Of a stretch of DNA of 58,856 nucleotides, positions 16,143 to 24,576 are shown one piece after another. The DNA lies in the NCBI GenBank assembly GCA_934119965.1, contig CAKOTA010000007.1, forward strand, positions 1-58,856. Direction: 5' to 3'. A program made the translations under genes and the position numbers. Numbering within the stretch: the stretch's first letter is position 1; every line of letters starts with the position of its first letter. The DNA is from an uncultured Bacilli bacterium. Lineage in GTDB: Bacteria; Bacillota_I; Bacilli_A; RF39; UBA660. Under the pieces are notes generated by a model. The model made no database searches, was not told the DNA's origin, and saw only the letters and a program-made list of their open reading frames with translations.

Positions 16143-17696
16143 ATGGATAATATGATTTTCTCCATTTTACTAGTCTTAATTGGACTTTTTGTTGGAATTA
16201 TAATAGTATTTATTATTAATTATATTAAAGGAAATATGGCTGCTTCCAAAGCAGAAAAAATAATTGAAAATGCAAAAAAAGAAGCAGATAAAGCAAAAAG
16301 AGAAAGTATCTTTGAAGCAAAAGAAGAAATTCATAAATTAAAAATTGAAGCTGATAATGAAATAAAAGAAAAGAAAAACGAATTAAGAGAATCAGAAGAA
16401 CGCATTATAACACGTGAAAATAATATGGATCGTAGAGATCAAACATTACAAAACCGTGAACAAATGCTAGAAGAAAAAGAAAATATTTTAATTGATAAAC
16501 AAAAAGATATCCAAAACGAACAAGTAAAAATAGAAGAAATCAAAAAAGAACAAATTGACTTACTAGAAAAAATATCTGGTTTTTCAAAAAAAGAAGCTAA
16601 AGATTTGGTTCTAAAAAAAGTAGAAGATATGATGAACTTAGAAATAACAAGTTATATCAAAGATAGAGAATCTGAAGCTAAATTAGAAGCAGATCGTAAA
16701 GCAAAAGAAATGTTAGTATCATGTATGCAAAGATATGCAGGTGATGTTGCTAACGAACAAACTGTAACAGTCGTTAGTTTACCTAATGATGAAATGAAAG
16801 GTAGAATAATAGGTAGAGAAGGTAGAAACATTCGTACTATCGAAGCCGTAACAGGAGTTGACTTAATAATTGATGATACACCAGAAGCAATTGTTATTTC
16901 ATCATTCGACCCTTATAGAAGAGAAATTGCTCGTGCTACCTTAGAATCTTTAATAAAAGATGGAAGAATTCATCCTACAAGAATTGAAGAATTATATGAT
17001 AAAGTATCCAAGGAAATGAATGTTAAAATAAGAGAATATGGTGAATCAGCTATGTTTGAATTAGGTATTTCTAAAATGGATGCTGAATTAATTGAATTAG
17101 TTGGTAAATTACACTTTAGAACAAGTTATGGTCAAAATGTATTACAACATTCAATTGAAGTTGCTACTTTAGCTGGTTTATTAGCAGCTGAATTAGGTGA
17201 AAATGAAACTTTAGCTAAAAGAGCAGGATTACTTCACGACATTGGTAAATCTATTGATCACGAAGTTGAAGGTAGCCATGTCACTTTAGGTAGAGATTTA
17301 GCAATTAAATTTAAAGAAAACGATGTTGTCGTTAATACTATTGAGTCACATCATGGTGATGTTGAAGCAACAAGTATAATTGCTGTATTAGTTGCTGTAG
17401 CAGATGCATTATCTGCATCCCGTCCAGGTGCTCGTAATGATTCATTAGAAAATTATGTAAAAAGATTACAAGACTTAGAAAATATTGCTAACAGTATTGA
17501 AGGTGTAGAAAAAACTTATGCTGTTCAAGCAGGTAGAGAAGTTAGAGTAATCGTTAAACCTGAAGAGATAGATGATTTAGGAAGTTATAAGGTTGCCCGC
17601 GATATTAAGGAAAGAATTGAAAATGAAATGCAATATCCAGGAACTATTAAAGTGACGGTTATTAGAGAAACAAGAGCAACAGAAGAAGCTAAATAA
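16143..17696 (+). CDS. rny: Ribonuclease Y
   Basis: Membrane-anchored endoribonuclease that starts mRNA decay in Firmicutes. The 517-residue protein has an N-terminal membrane helix (residues 5-27), a long charged coiled coil (about 35-155), a KH RNA-binding domain (GRIIGREGRNIRTIE near 220), and an HD domain with LLHDIGKSIDHE near residue 364 holding the metal-binding HD pair. Length and domain order are those of RNase Y. GGAGG precedes the ATG. It follows recA as in Bacillus. Confidence 0.97.
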   Translation: MDNMIFSILLVLIGLFVGIIIVFIINYIKGNMAASKAEKIIENAKKEADKAKRESIFEAKEEIHKLKIEADNEIKEKKNELRESEERIITRENNMDRRDQTLQNREQMLEEKENILIDKQKDIQNEQVKIEEIKKEQIDLLEKISGFSKKEAKDLVLKKVEDMMNLEITSYIKDRESEAKLEADRKAKEMLVSCMQRYAGDVANEQTVTVVSLPNDEMKGRIIGREGRNIRTIEAVTGVDLIIDDTPEAIVISSFDPYRREIARATLESLIKDGRIHPTRIEELYDKVSKEMNVKIREYGESAMFELGISKMDAELIELVGKLHFRTSYGQNVLQHSIEVATLAGLLAAELGENETLAKRAGLLHDIGKSIDHEVEGSHVTLGRDLAIKFKENDVVVNTIESHHGDVEATSIIAVLVAVADALSASRPGARNDSLENYVKRLQDLENIANSIEGVEKTYAVQAGREVRVIVKPEEIDDLGSYKVARDIKERIENEMQYPGTIKVTVIRETRATEEAK

Positions 17697-17708
17697 GCTT
17701 CTTTTTTT
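17684..17708 (+). terminator. Rho-independent terminator after rny
   Basis: AGAAGCT (17684-17690) / AGCTTCT (17696-17702), loop AAATA, then a T run. It overlaps the end of rny. Confidence 0.82.
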
Positions 17709-17710
17709 AT

Positions 17711-17738
17711 ACATAATTGTATTTTTTTTTCATACAAT
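17711..17738 (+). promoter_or_regulatory. Sporulation (sigma-E/sigma-K-like) promoter of yabG
   Basis: ACATAATT (17711-17718) and CATACAAT (17731-17738) are separated by 12 bases of T-rich DNA. The second element matches the sigma-E -10 consensus CATACAnT exactly. The same arrangement recurs before dacB (25312) and, with a -35 variant, before yabP (19101). Confidence 0.6.
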
Positions 17739-17753
17739 TAATTGGGTGATTAT

Positions 17754-18521
17754 ATGAATTTTAAAGTAGGAGACCTAGTAACTCGAAAATCATATAATAA
17801 TGATTTAATATTTAAAATAACTGAAATTAATGATGATGTATGTTATTTAGTAGGCGTAAATATAAGATTATGTGCAGATAGCGATAAAGATGATTTGGTA
17901 AAATATGAAGATGAGGCACCAAGAGATGAAGAATTTGTAAAAGAAATAAATAATTTAGATCGTGATGATTATTTTTATATGCCGGGAAAAATTCTTCATA
18001 TAGATAGTGATGCTGATTACCTTGAAAGATGTTTAAAATATTATAAGAATGCCAAAATATGGGCAGCTGGAATATTTGAAAAAGAATATAATATCCCAAG
18101 TAGAATATGTGATTTATTGGAAGAATATAAACCAGACATAGTGGTAATAACAGGTCATGATGCCTATTATAAAAAAAATGATATCAATGATATAAATTCT
18201 TATAAGAATAGTTTATTTTATGTTGAAGCAATAAAAGAAGCAAGAAAATATGAAAAAAGTCATCAAAAACTAATTATTGTAGCAGGTGGTTGTCAATCAG
18301 ATTATGAAGAATTAATAAAAGCTGGCGCCAATTTTGCATCTAGTCCTAGAAGAATTAATATTCACGCACTAGATCCTGCTATAATAGCCGCTAAATTAAG
18401 TTTATCAGTAAGTACTGAAGATATTGATTTAAAAGGAATTATTGAAAATACAAAATATGGAAAAGATGGTATAGGTGGTATTAAAACAAAAGGAACGATG
18501 TATGTTGGTTATCCAAGATAG
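17754..18521 (+). CDS. yabG: Sporulation-specific protease YabG
   Basis: Cysteine-type protease that processes coat proteins late in sporulation. The 255-residue protein shows family blocks: VGDLVTRKSYNNDLIFKI at the N-terminus, YMPGKILHIDSDADYLERC near residue 75, PDIVVITGHDAYYKK near residue 128, and VAGGCQSDYEELIKAGANF near residue 177. The start at 17754 follows GGGTGATTAT; an upstream in-frame start 12 bases earlier lacks a site. Downstream order yabG-veg matches Bacillus. The upstream promoter looks sporulation-specific. Confidence 0.92.
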   Translation: MNFKVGDLVTRKSYNNDLIFKITEINDDVCYLVGVNIRLCADSDKDDLVKYEDEAPRDEEFVKEINNLDRDDYFYMPGKILHIDSDADYLERCLKYYKNAKIWAAGIFEKEYNIPSRICDLLEEYKPDIVVITGHDAYYKKNDINDINSYKNSLFYVEAIKEARKYEKSHQKLIIVAGGCQSDYEELIKAGANFASSPRRINIHALDPAIIAAKLSLSVSTEDIDLKGIIENTKYGKDGIGGIKTKGTMYVGYPR

Positions 18522-18530
18522 GAGGAAAAT

Positions 18531-18743
18531 ATGACTATAGACAGCATAAAAGAACAATTAAATAATCATTTAGGAAGTAAAATAACCATTAAGTATAATC
18601 TAGGAAGAAATAAATTTGAAAAATATGATGTAGTATTAAAAGAATTATATAGTCATGTTTTTTTAGTAGAACTAGACAATGAAATAATTAAATCATTTTC
18701 ATATTCAGATGTTATTACAAAAACAATAAAAATTGATTATTAA
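18531..18743 (+). CDS. veg: Veg family protein
   Basis: 70-residue cytosolic protein of the Veg family, which in Bacillus is strongly expressed during growth and stimulates biofilm genes; its biochemistry is not settled. Typical features are IKEQLNNHLGSKITIKYNLG at the N-terminus and FSYSDVITKTI near the C-terminus. AGGAGG overlaps the end of yabG and lies 5 bases before the ATG, so some transcription from the yabG promoter may reach it. Confidence 0.88.
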   Translation: MTIDSIKEQLNNHLGSKITIKYNLGRNKFEKYDVVLKELYSHVFLVELDNEIIKSFSYSDVITKTIKIDY

Positions 18744-18806
18744 CTTGCAATTATAAAAATAATATTATAAAATAAAATTAGATAAAACTAAAAAGGAGTG
18801 ATGAAC

Positions 18807-19082
18807 ATGAAAATAACATCTGTTAATATTTATCTAAAAGAAAATTCAAGAATGAAAGGACTAGCTTCAGTAACACTTGATGATTGTTTTGTTATTAGAG
18901 ATATAAGAATAATCGAAGGTGACAATGGTCTATTTGTTGCAATGCCAAGCAAGAAGAAAGCTGATGGTGAATACAAAGATATCGCACATCCAATTACACA
19001 AGAATGTAGAAAAATGTTTGAAGATGCAATAATTAGTGCATACAAAGAAGAATTAAAAAAAGAAGCTTTAAATATAGATTAA
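18807..19082 (+). CDS. spoVG: Septation/sporulation regulator SpoVG
   Basis: Small nucleic-acid-binding regulator that affects septum placement in sporulation and many other genes. The 91-residue protein begins MKITSVNIYL and holds GLASVTLDDCFVIRDIRIIEG and FVAMPSKK, the core SpoVG signature; DIAHPI follows. The ATG at 18807 is chosen because AAAGGAG lies 8 bases upstream; a GTG at 18798 would sit inside that site. A weak TTGCAA (18746) and TATAAA (18767) could be its promoter, but the spacer is only 15 bp. Confidence 0.95.
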   Translation: MKITSVNIYLKENSRMKGLASVTLDDCFVIRDIRIIEGDNGLFVAMPSKKKADGEYKDIAHPITQECRKMFEDAIISAYKEELKKEALNID

Positions 19083-19100
19083 TTAATCTATATTTTTTTT
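19070..19100 (+). terminator. Rho-independent terminator after spoVG
   Basis: AAATATAGATT (19070-19080) and AATCTATATTT (19085-19095) form a palindromic stem with AATT at the centre, followed by T residues to 19100. Confidence 0.8.
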
Positions 19101-19128
19101 GTATATTATTAATAATTTTTCATATAAT
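19101..19128 (+). promoter_or_regulatory. Sporulation (sigma-E-like) promoter of yabP-yabQ
   Basis: GTATATT (19101-19107) and CATATAAT (19121-19128) are 13 bases apart, one mismatch each from the sigma-E consensus elements (kmATATT and CATACAnT). It lies directly after the spoVG terminator and ahead of the yabP ribosome binding site AGGAGG. yabP is sigma-E-dependent in Bacillus. Confidence 0.62.
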
Positions 19129-19145
19129 TCATTAGGAGGAAATAT

Positions 19146-19430
19146 ATGGACAAGGATATTGTAAATTATAATCATAGTATTACGCTTAATGAAAGAAAAA
19201 ACATTGTTATATCTGGAGTAAAAAAAATTGAAAGTTTTGATAAAGAAGAATTTCTACTTGAAACAAATATGGGTTTTATTATAATAAAAGGAAAAGAATT
19301 AGAAATAATAAAATTAGATACTTACCAAGGTGTAGTATCAATAAAAGGAACATTTAATAGTTTGAATTATATGGAAAGTATAAATAAAAAAGAAAAAGAA
19401 GAATCTATTTTTAGTAAATTATTTAAATGA
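19146..19430 (+). CDS. yabP: Spore cortex protein YabP
   Basis: 94-residue mother-cell sporulation protein. The YabP/YqfC family pattern is visible: HSITLNERKNIVISGVKKIESFDKEEFLLETNMGFIIIKG, with the short beta segments and the 'l.i.g..L' ending. In Bacillus yabP and yabQ mutants fail in late sporulation and YabQ is needed for cortex formation. It ends in an ATGA overlap with yabQ. Start set by AGGAGGAAATAT. Confidence 0.88.
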   Translation: MDKDIVNYNHSITLNERKNIVISGVKKIESFDKEEFLLETNMGFIIIKGKELEIIKLDTYQGVVSIKGTFNSLNYMESINKKEKEESIFSKLFK

Positions 19431-19711
19431 CATTAGAAATTCAAATTAAAAGTTTACTGTTTTCTTTTTTATTTGGAATTTATTTTGCATATATAATTAA
19501 AATTAATTATAAATTTATATTACCATTAAATAAGTTTTTTAGAGTTGTGGGAACACTATTATTAATAATTTCAAATGTATTAATTTATTTTTTCATATTA
19601 TTGAAAATCAATTATGGGTTATTACATATATATTTAATTTTAATGATTATTTTAGGTGTATACATAGAACATCTTTTAAACAAGTTAATTGTAAAATATA
19701 TTAAAAAATGA
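19427..19711 (+). CDS. yabQ: Spore cortex biosynthesis protein YabQ
   Basis: 94-residue membrane protein with about three hydrophobic segments: residues 8-24, 38-60 and 64-82. The first segment LLFSFLFGIYFAYIIKINY fits the YabQ start, and the short length is usual for YabQ outside Bacillus. Gene order yabP-yabQ-divIC and a 4-base overlap with yabP support the call more than sequence alone. It probably sits in the mother-cell or outer forespore membrane. Confidence 0.82.
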   Translation: MTLEIQIKSLLFSFLFGIYFAYIIKINYKFILPLNKFFRVVGTLLLIISNVLIYFFILLKINYGLLHIYLILMIILGVYIEHLLNKLIVKYIKK

Positions 19712-19738
19712 TATAATTTGTTTAAGGTAGGTGATAAT

Positions 19739-20146
19739 GTGAAAAAGAGAGTTACTAAAGCTAGTAAAAAAAGATTAGCTGTATTCGGAACATTATCAGT
19801 TTTCATAATAGGGTATTTTATATTTATGGTAGCAATATATATATATAATATTGGAAGTTTAACTATAAAAAAAGAAAATTTAAACAATAATCTAACAGAA
19901 CTAAAACGAAAAGAAAAAATATTAACTAATGAAATAGAAAAATTACAAGATCCAGCTTATATAGCTAAATATGCTAGAGAACATTATGCTTATTCAAAAG
20001 ATGGAGAATATATAATAAAAATTAATGATGAAAAAAAAGAAAAAGAAGAAGAAAAGTTTAGCATAAATATTAATTTTAAATATGTAGCTTATGGCAGTAT
20101 TTTATTGCTATTACTGATTATATTTATAATTAAAAAGAAAAAATAA
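19739..20146 (+). CDS. divIC: Septum formation initiator, DivIC/FtsB-like
   Basis: 135-residue division protein. It has a short cytoplasmic tail, a membrane helix (about residues 17-38), then a coiled coil with an extracytoplasmic tail containing LQDPAYIAKYAREHYAYSK, the typical DivIC/FtsB 'dp.y.e..AR..l.y...gE' motif. A second hydrophobic segment (about residues 112-131) ending in KKKK follows, which is unusual because DivIC normally crosses the membrane once. The GTG at 19739 is chosen because GGTAGGTGAT precedes it. Order yabQ-divIC is conserved. Confidence 0.88.
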   Translation: MKKRVTKASKKRLAVFGTLSVFIIGYFIFMVAIYIYNIGSLTIKKENLNNNLTELKRKEKILTNEIEKLQDPAYIAKYAREHYAYSKDGEYIIKINDEKKEKEEEKFSININFKYVAYGSILLLLLIIFIIKKKK

Positions 20147-20168
20147 TACATTTCGTATTATTTTTTTT
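20141..20168 (+). terminator. Rho-independent terminator after divIC
   Basis: AAATAATAC (20141-20149) / GTATTATTT (20155-20163), loop ATTTC, then T residues. Confidence 0.78.
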
Positions 20169-20169
20169 C

Positions 20170-20199
20170 AAAAAAAGATTTCTATAATTTGAAATCTTT
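20170..20199 (-). terminator. Rho-independent terminator after lemA (minus strand)
   Basis: On the minus strand AAAGATTTC (20191-20199) pairs with GAAATCTTT (20174-20182) and is followed by a short T run. It overlaps the lemA stop. Confidence 0.7.
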
Positions 20200-20721
20200 A
20201 GTATCATCATCTTCCATATCTTTTCCATCGAAATAAGTTCTTGTTTTATATCTACTTACTTTAGCAACAATATTTGATGGAAATTTTTTGACTAATTTAT
20301 TATAATCAGTAATTATATCATTATAATATTTTCTAGCAGCTACAATTTCTGATTCAGATTCAAATAAACCTAATTCAATTTTTAAAAAAGATTCTGTATT
20401 TCTTAATTCATCATAATTTTCTTTATATTTATTAAATTCGTTAATAGCATCATATAATTTACGATCTAAATCAAAATTACTTATTTTCATAGTTTTTAAT
20501 TCATCTATAATATTAAGTACTTCAGTTTCTTTAGTATTAGCTTTAATAATTTCAATTGATTTATTTAATAAATCAAATCTCTTTCTTAAAGTTGTATCAA
20601 TGAAAGCTTCAGCTTCATTAATCCTAATGATATAATTTTGATAATTATTATAAACACTAACATACCATATTAATATTAAACAAATAGCTATAATAATAAC
20701 TAAAATATATTCAAAAGCCAT
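20182..20721 (-). CDS. lemA: LemA family protein
   Basis: 179-residue protein with one N-terminal membrane helix (about residues 4-25) followed by a long helical bundle. The family hallmarks are NNYQNYIIRINEAEAFIDTTL with RFDLL near residue 50, and ARKYYNDIITDYNKLVKKFP near residue 130. LemA proteins are widespread membrane proteins of unclear role. The ATG at 20721 follows GGTGAGGTAT. The gene is downstream of gerQ on the same strand. Confidence 0.87.
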   Translation of the reverse strand: MAFEYILVIIIAICLILIWYVSVYNNYQNYIIRINEAEAFIDTTLRKRFDLLNKSIEIIKANTKETEVLNIIDELKTMKISNFDLDRKLYDAINEFNKYKENYDELRNTESFLKIELGLFESESEIVAARKYYNDIITDYNKLVKKFPSNIVAKVSRYKTRTYFDGKDMEDDDTKDFKL

Positions 20722-20774
20722 ATACCTCACCCATTATCATTATAACAAAATTCGACATATTAATCTATAATTTT

Positions 20775-21125
20775 TTAGAAATTTTTAACATAATTTATTT
20801 TTTCATCAAATGTAATGAAATCAACATAAATCATAAGTAATAAATACCACTTACCAGTAGATGGTTCACTTAATATTATGTGATCTCTACCAGACTGTTC
20901 AATAATTCCTGAAAATTCACGATCTTTGAATTGCTCTGAATCGGGAAAAGTCATATGAACTGTAACTTTTTTCCCTTTATTCATTCTTAATATATTTTCA
21001 ATGTAAGATTGTTCAAAAGGTACATCATTATTTATCGTTGGTGCAGTTTGTTGATTAGGTACAACATTATTTCCAGTATAAATTGGTTGACCTGGAAAAA
21101 CATTTTGATCAAAATATCCGTTCAT
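20775..21125 (-). CDS. gerQ: Spore coat protein GerQ
   Basis: Coat protein that in Bacillus is cross-linked in the spore coat and needed for germination through the cortex hydrolase CwlJ. The 116-residue protein has a variable, Asn/Pro/Gln-rich N-terminal third and a conserved C-terminal core: EQSYIENILRMNKGKKVTV, FSGIIEQSGRDHIILSEP, and GKWYLLLMIYVDFITFDE. This core is diagnostic of GerQ. The start at 21125 follows AGAAAGGATGATTTT. The minus-strand upstream region has a GAATATT that fits a sigma-E -35, but the -10 is weak. No cwlJ gene is in the window. Confidence 0.92.
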   Translation of the reverse strand: MNGYFDQNVFPGQPIYTGNNVVPNQQTAPTINNDVPFEQSYIENILRMNKGKKVTVHMTFPDSEQFKDREFSGIIEQSGRDHIILSEPSTGKWYLLLMIYVDFITFDEKINYVKNF

Positions 21126-21191
21126 AAAATCATCCTTTCTTATAAATATTATTATAAAATGTGTTATAATATTCATATAAGAGGTGCATTT

Positions 21192-21752
21192 ATGAAAGTA
21201 GTACTTGGAGTATCAAACAGACATATTCATTTAAAAAAAGAACATTTAGAAATTTTATTTGGGAAAAACTATGAATTAAAGAAAATTAGAGACTTAAATC
21301 AACCAAACCAATTTGTAAGCGATGCAAAAGTAACAATAAAAACTGATAAAGGATTATTAGAAAATGTAGTAATTGTTGGTGGTTTAAGAGATTATACTCA
21401 AATTGAAGTATCAAAAACCGATGCTATTAAATTAGGAATAAATCCTCCAGTAAGAACGTCTGGGGATATTAAAAATAGTGAAATAGTTACATTAATTGGC
21501 CCTGAAGGAAGTATTCAAACAGAAGGATGTATTATAGCTGATAGACATATTCATATAACACCAAAACAAAAGGAATTATATGAGTTAAATGATACAGTAG
21601 ATATCTTAATTAATAGTGAAAAAGGTGGAATAATTTCAGATGTTCATTTGAAAGTAAGTGATAATGCTTATTATGAACTTCATTTAGATACAGATGATGC
21701 TAATGCATTTTTGTTAAAGAATGGAGATATTTTAGAAATTATTCAAAAGTAA
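21192..21752 (+). CDS. pduL: Phosphate propanoyltransferase/phosphotransacetylase PduL
   Basis: Transfers the acyl group from CoA to phosphate, making acetyl or propanoyl phosphate. The 186-residue protein has two repeated beta-barrel halves, each with the zinc-binding His motif: SNRHIHL near residue 9 and ADRHIHI near residue 119, as well as PVRTSGD and IIADR. No microcompartment targeting peptide or shell genes are nearby, so it probably acts as the housekeeping phosphotransacetylase together with ackA (3847). The ATG at 21192 follows AGAGGTGCATTT; an upstream in-frame extension overlaps divergent gerQ and was rejected. Confidence 0.93.
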   Translation: MKVVLGVSNRHIHLKKEHLEILFGKNYELKKIRDLNQPNQFVSDAKVTIKTDKGLLENVVIVGGLRDYTQIEVSKTDAIKLGINPPVRTSGDIKNSEIVTLIGPEGSIQTEGCIIADRHIHITPKQKELYELNDTVDILINSEKGGIISDVHLKVSDNAYYELHLDTDDANAFLLKNGDILEIIQK

Positions 21753-21776
21753 AAGAAGATTTAAATCTTCTTTTTT
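21750..21776. terminator. Bidirectional terminator between pduL and the CYTH gene
   Basis: Palindrome AAAAGAAGATTT / AAATCTTCTTTT (21751-21774) with A and T flanks, lying at the stops of two convergent genes. Confidence 0.8.
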
Positions 21777-22225
21777 GTATAACTTTTTATTTTTGATAAA
21801 TTAGCATTCTTATAATTTTTGTCATTGGTAACTTCTAAACCAAACCAATTAGGAATTTCAAAATTAATTGCTTCTTCCATTGTTTCAAATTCAACTTCTA
21901 CAGTTTTTAAACCATCTAAATTATTATGATATACATCAATTTCAGCAGTTGTCTTACTACTTAAAGGAACAAGATATCTTGTTTTAGAAACTTTGCTATC
22001 TATTCCATTAATTAAGAAATTATAAAATTTTTCATCAATTTCCATTTCATATTCATTTCTTACCATTCCAGTCCCAATTTTTTTAGTCATAAAATATTTG
22101 TCATCTTTTTTTCTTATTCTTAGTTCTGGTTCATAACTTATATAAGCTTGAATAATTTCACTTTTAGCAAACTTATCAATATTAACTGGAAGATAATCCA
22201 GCAAAAATTTTCTTTCAATTTCCAT
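21761..22225 (-). CDS. CYTH domain protein (triphosphate-binding)
   Basis: 154-residue protein of the CYTH (CyaB-thiamine triphosphatase) superfamily. It opens with the diagnostic MEIERKFLL (ExExK-like triphosphate-binding motif) and keeps paired basic and acidic beta strands: LRIRKKDDKYFMTKK, VEVEFETMEEA. Small bacterial CYTH proteins are often inorganic triphosphatases acting in the cytosol; the exact substrate here is unknown. The ATG at 22225 follows AAGGTGATTTTA. It is 33 bases downstream of the second PBP gene on the same strand. Confidence 0.85.
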   Translation of the reverse strand: MEIERKFLLDYLPVNIDKFAKSEIIQAYISYEPELRIRKKDDKYFMTKKIGTGMVRNEYEMEIDEKFYNFLINGIDSKVSKTRYLVPLSSKTTAEIDVYHNNLDGLKTVEVEFETMEEAINFEIPNWFGLEVTNDKNYKNANLSKIKSYTKKKI

Positions 22226-22258
22226 TAAAATCACCTTAGTTATGTATTATAACACATT

Positions 22259-24217
22259 TTATTCAGTTTTCATAGTAGGAATTAAGTTATCATTTAGTTC
22301 ACTTAATGGTTGAGTTCCTTTTATATAATATAAAACTTTTTTGTTTTTGTCATTATCAGTAGCAATTTCTCCTGTAATTGGATTAACTAAAACTCCCACA
22401 ACATTATTAGGCTTTTCATACCAATTATCTTGTTTTTCTTTTAAATAATCTTCCATTACTTCAGCCCATATAACCTTCATTGTACTTCCATCTTTAACAT
22501 CTGTATTTCTATTATCGTCATATCCCATCCAAATTCCTAATATAGCATCTTTATTATATCCAAATATTAAATGGTCTGTATTAGTTGTTCCTGTTTTTAT
22601 AGCGTACTTTTTAGTTAATCTAGATGCAATATTTATACAAGTGGGTGAATTATAATCAATTAATTCTTTTGAATAACTTCCTGTTAATAATTCATTTAGG
22701 ATATATACATTACTTTTATTTAAAATACTTTTCTTTGTTTCTTTAAATTCATATAAAACATTTCCGTTTATATCCTCTACTTTTTCGATAAAATGAGGTG
22801 TAATTAAATATCCTTCGTTAGCAAAACTACTATAAGCTCTCATCATTTCTAAAATACCGATTTCATTAGTACCAAGTGCTAGAGAAGGCAAGGCTTCTAA
22901 CTTTGTTTCAATTCCAAGTCTTTTAGCCATATCTACTAAAGTTTCTTCTTCCAAAAAAATATGAGTTTTTACAGCATATATATTATCTGAATAAGCAATA
23001 GCCGCTGCCATACTTATTGGTTTGTTGGCATATATGTTTCCATAGTTATTAGGACTATATGTTTTATTATTTCCTAAATTAAAAGTTGTTTTTTCACTTG
23101 TGAAAGTAGATGAAGGTGTAAATCCATTTTCTAAAGCTGCATAATACAAAATTGGTTTTATAGTAGAACCTACTTGTCTTTTTGAATCAGTTACTCTATT
23201 AAACTCACTTTTACTATAATCTTTACCACCAGCAATAGCTTTTATTTTTCCGTTTTTTGGGTCCATTAATACAGCCGATATTTGTAATTCATTTTCACTA
23301 TCAATATTTTCCTTGATTCTATCTTCTAATATCTTTAGAGCGTTAGTATCTAAGTTAGTATATATTTTAAGACCACCAGTTTTTAAAAAAGATGTCGGGA
23401 TACTATTAATTGTTTCTAGCTCTTTTAATACAGCATCTTGATAATACATTAGTATTGAAGATTTTTTTTCGTTTTTAGAACCAATGAAAGTTAATTCTGT
23501 ATTGTAAGCTTCTTTCATTTCATTTTCAGTTATATATTTATTTTTAACCATAGATTCGAGTATTATTTTTTGTCTTTCTTTAGCTTTATCATAGTTAGAT
23601 ATTGGTGAATAATTAGTTGGTGATTTTGGAATACCTGCTAAAATAGAAGCTTCTGCTAAAGATAAATCTTTGGCACTTTTTCCAAAATAATAATTACTAG
23701 CATTTTCAATTCCAAAAATTCCTCCATAGTTTATAGTATTTAAATATCCTTCAAGAATTTCATCTTTATTATAGTGTGTTTCTAATCTCATAGTTAAAAA
23801 AGCCTCATCAATTTTTCTTTTCCAACTTTTTTCAAAATCTAAGAATAGGTTTTTGGCATATTGTTGGCTTATAGTGGAAGCCCCTTGTAAATTTTTTCCA
23901 TTCATAACATTTGTAAACATCGCTTTCATAATTCGTAAAAAATCAAATCCATGATGTTTATAAAATTTTTTATCTTCAATTGATATAGTAGCATTAATTA
24001 AATAAGGTGATACTTTATCTATACTTATCCATTCATCATTAGTTCCTTCAAATAAATTTTTTTTGTTGTCATACATATAAAAACTATTCGCACTAGTAAT
24101 TGGTAATTTATCTAATGATTTTGCATATAAATAAACTCCAACATATCCTAAAAATACTAAGATAATGGTAATAGCTATAATTTTAAATATTTTTTTAAAC
24201 TTTTTTATAGAAATCAC
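22259..24217 (-). CDS. Class A penicillin-binding protein, PBP1A/2D family
   Basis: Second bifunctional peptidoglycan synthase of the window. The protein of about 650 residues has one N-terminal membrane helix (residues 11-32) and a GT51 domain with SIEDKKFYKHHGFD and GASTISQQYAKN. The transpeptidase domain has STIK (active serine), SDN and KTGTTN. The C-terminus lacks the Ig-like extension of the ponA product. The start is unclear: GTG 24217 sits inside the ribosome binding site GAGGTGAT, and the codon at the usual distance (24208-24206) is ATA. Confidence 0.93.
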   Translation of the reverse strand: MISIKKFKKIFKIIAITIILVFLGYVGVYLYAKSLDKLPITSANSFYMYDNKKNLFEGTNDEWISIDKVSPYLINATISIEDKKFYKHHGFDFLRIMKAMFTNVMNGKNLQGASTISQQYAKNLFLDFEKSWKRKIDEAFLTMRLETHYNKDEILEGYLNTINYGGIFGIENASNYYFGKSAKDLSLAEASILAGIPKSPTNYSPISNYDKAKERQKIILESMVKNKYITENEMKEAYNTELTFIGSKNEKKSSILMYYQDAVLKELETINSIPTSFLKTGGLKIYTNLDTNALKILEDRIKENIDSENELQISAVLMDPKNGKIKAIAGGKDYSKSEFNRVTDSKRQVGSTIKPILYYAALENGFTPSSTFTSEKTTFNLGNNKTYSPNNYGNIYANKPISMAAAIAYSDNIYAVKTHIFLEEETLVDMAKRLGIETKLEALPSLALGTNEIGILEMMRAYSSFANEGYLITPHFIEKVEDINGNVLYEFKETKKSILNKSNVYILNELLTGSYSKELIDYNSPTCINIASRLTKKYAIKTGTTNTDHLIFGYNKDAILGIWMGYDDNRNTDVKDGSTMKVIWAEVMEDYLKEKQDNWYEKPNNVVGVLVNPITGEIATDNDKNKKVLYYIKGTQPLSELNDNLIPTMKTE

Positions 24218-24520
24218 CTCGCTATATTTATTATTGTTAAAAAAAGGTAAAATATAACAATTTATTTAAAATAAATTTGTCCTTTTTTTTATAAAATTTT
24301 TTAGGTGAAAAAAATAAAAAAATTTTATAGATTAATTTAAAAATTTATATCCGATTCTGGAATATTTTGCTATGATTATTTTTTTTTGTGAATCAAATCC
24401 ATATTTTGATTTTTTAAATAGTCCTATTTTTTTTAAGACGATGATTAAAAAGTGTTTTTTGTCAGAATTTGTATATGAAAAAATGGATGAAAAAAATAAA
24501 AAATATAGTAAAATATAAAC
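24218..24520. other. Gene-free AT-rich stretch upstream of the 24.5-kb toxin-like locus
   Basis: No credible coding frame is visible. It contains repeat copy A (24276-24328) and a weak hairpin, AATCAAA (24391-24397) / TTTGATT (24405-24411), followed by a T run. TAAAAT at 24509-24514 sits 7 bases before the proposed 5' end of the toxin mRNA and could be its -10, but no clear -35 is visible. Confidence 0.5.
24276..24328 (+). repeat. Direct repeat copy A of the dacB upstream region (degenerate)
   Basis: About 53 bases nearly identical to 25318-25370, including TTGTCC, the T tract, TTTTTTAGGTGAAAAAAAT and AAAAAATTTT. In this copy the dacB ATG reads ATA and the CATATAAT element reads TATAAAAT. 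The two copies bracket about 1 kb that holds a small toxin-like locus and a broken gene. Confidence 0.7.
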
Positions 24521-24576
24521 CGATATATTTAATTGGTGTTAGTGCATTCCTTCTAGAATAAGAAGGCGGTGATATT

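Noticed and set aside
21009..21191. N-terminal extension of pduL by 61 codons
   Set aside because: It overlaps the divergent gerQ gene and lacks similarity; ATG 21192 has AGAGGTG and gives the family N-terminus.
21192..21752. Part of a propanediol microcompartment
   Set aside because: No shell protein or diol dehydratase genes are nearby, and the protein has no targeting extension; pairing with ackA is more likely.
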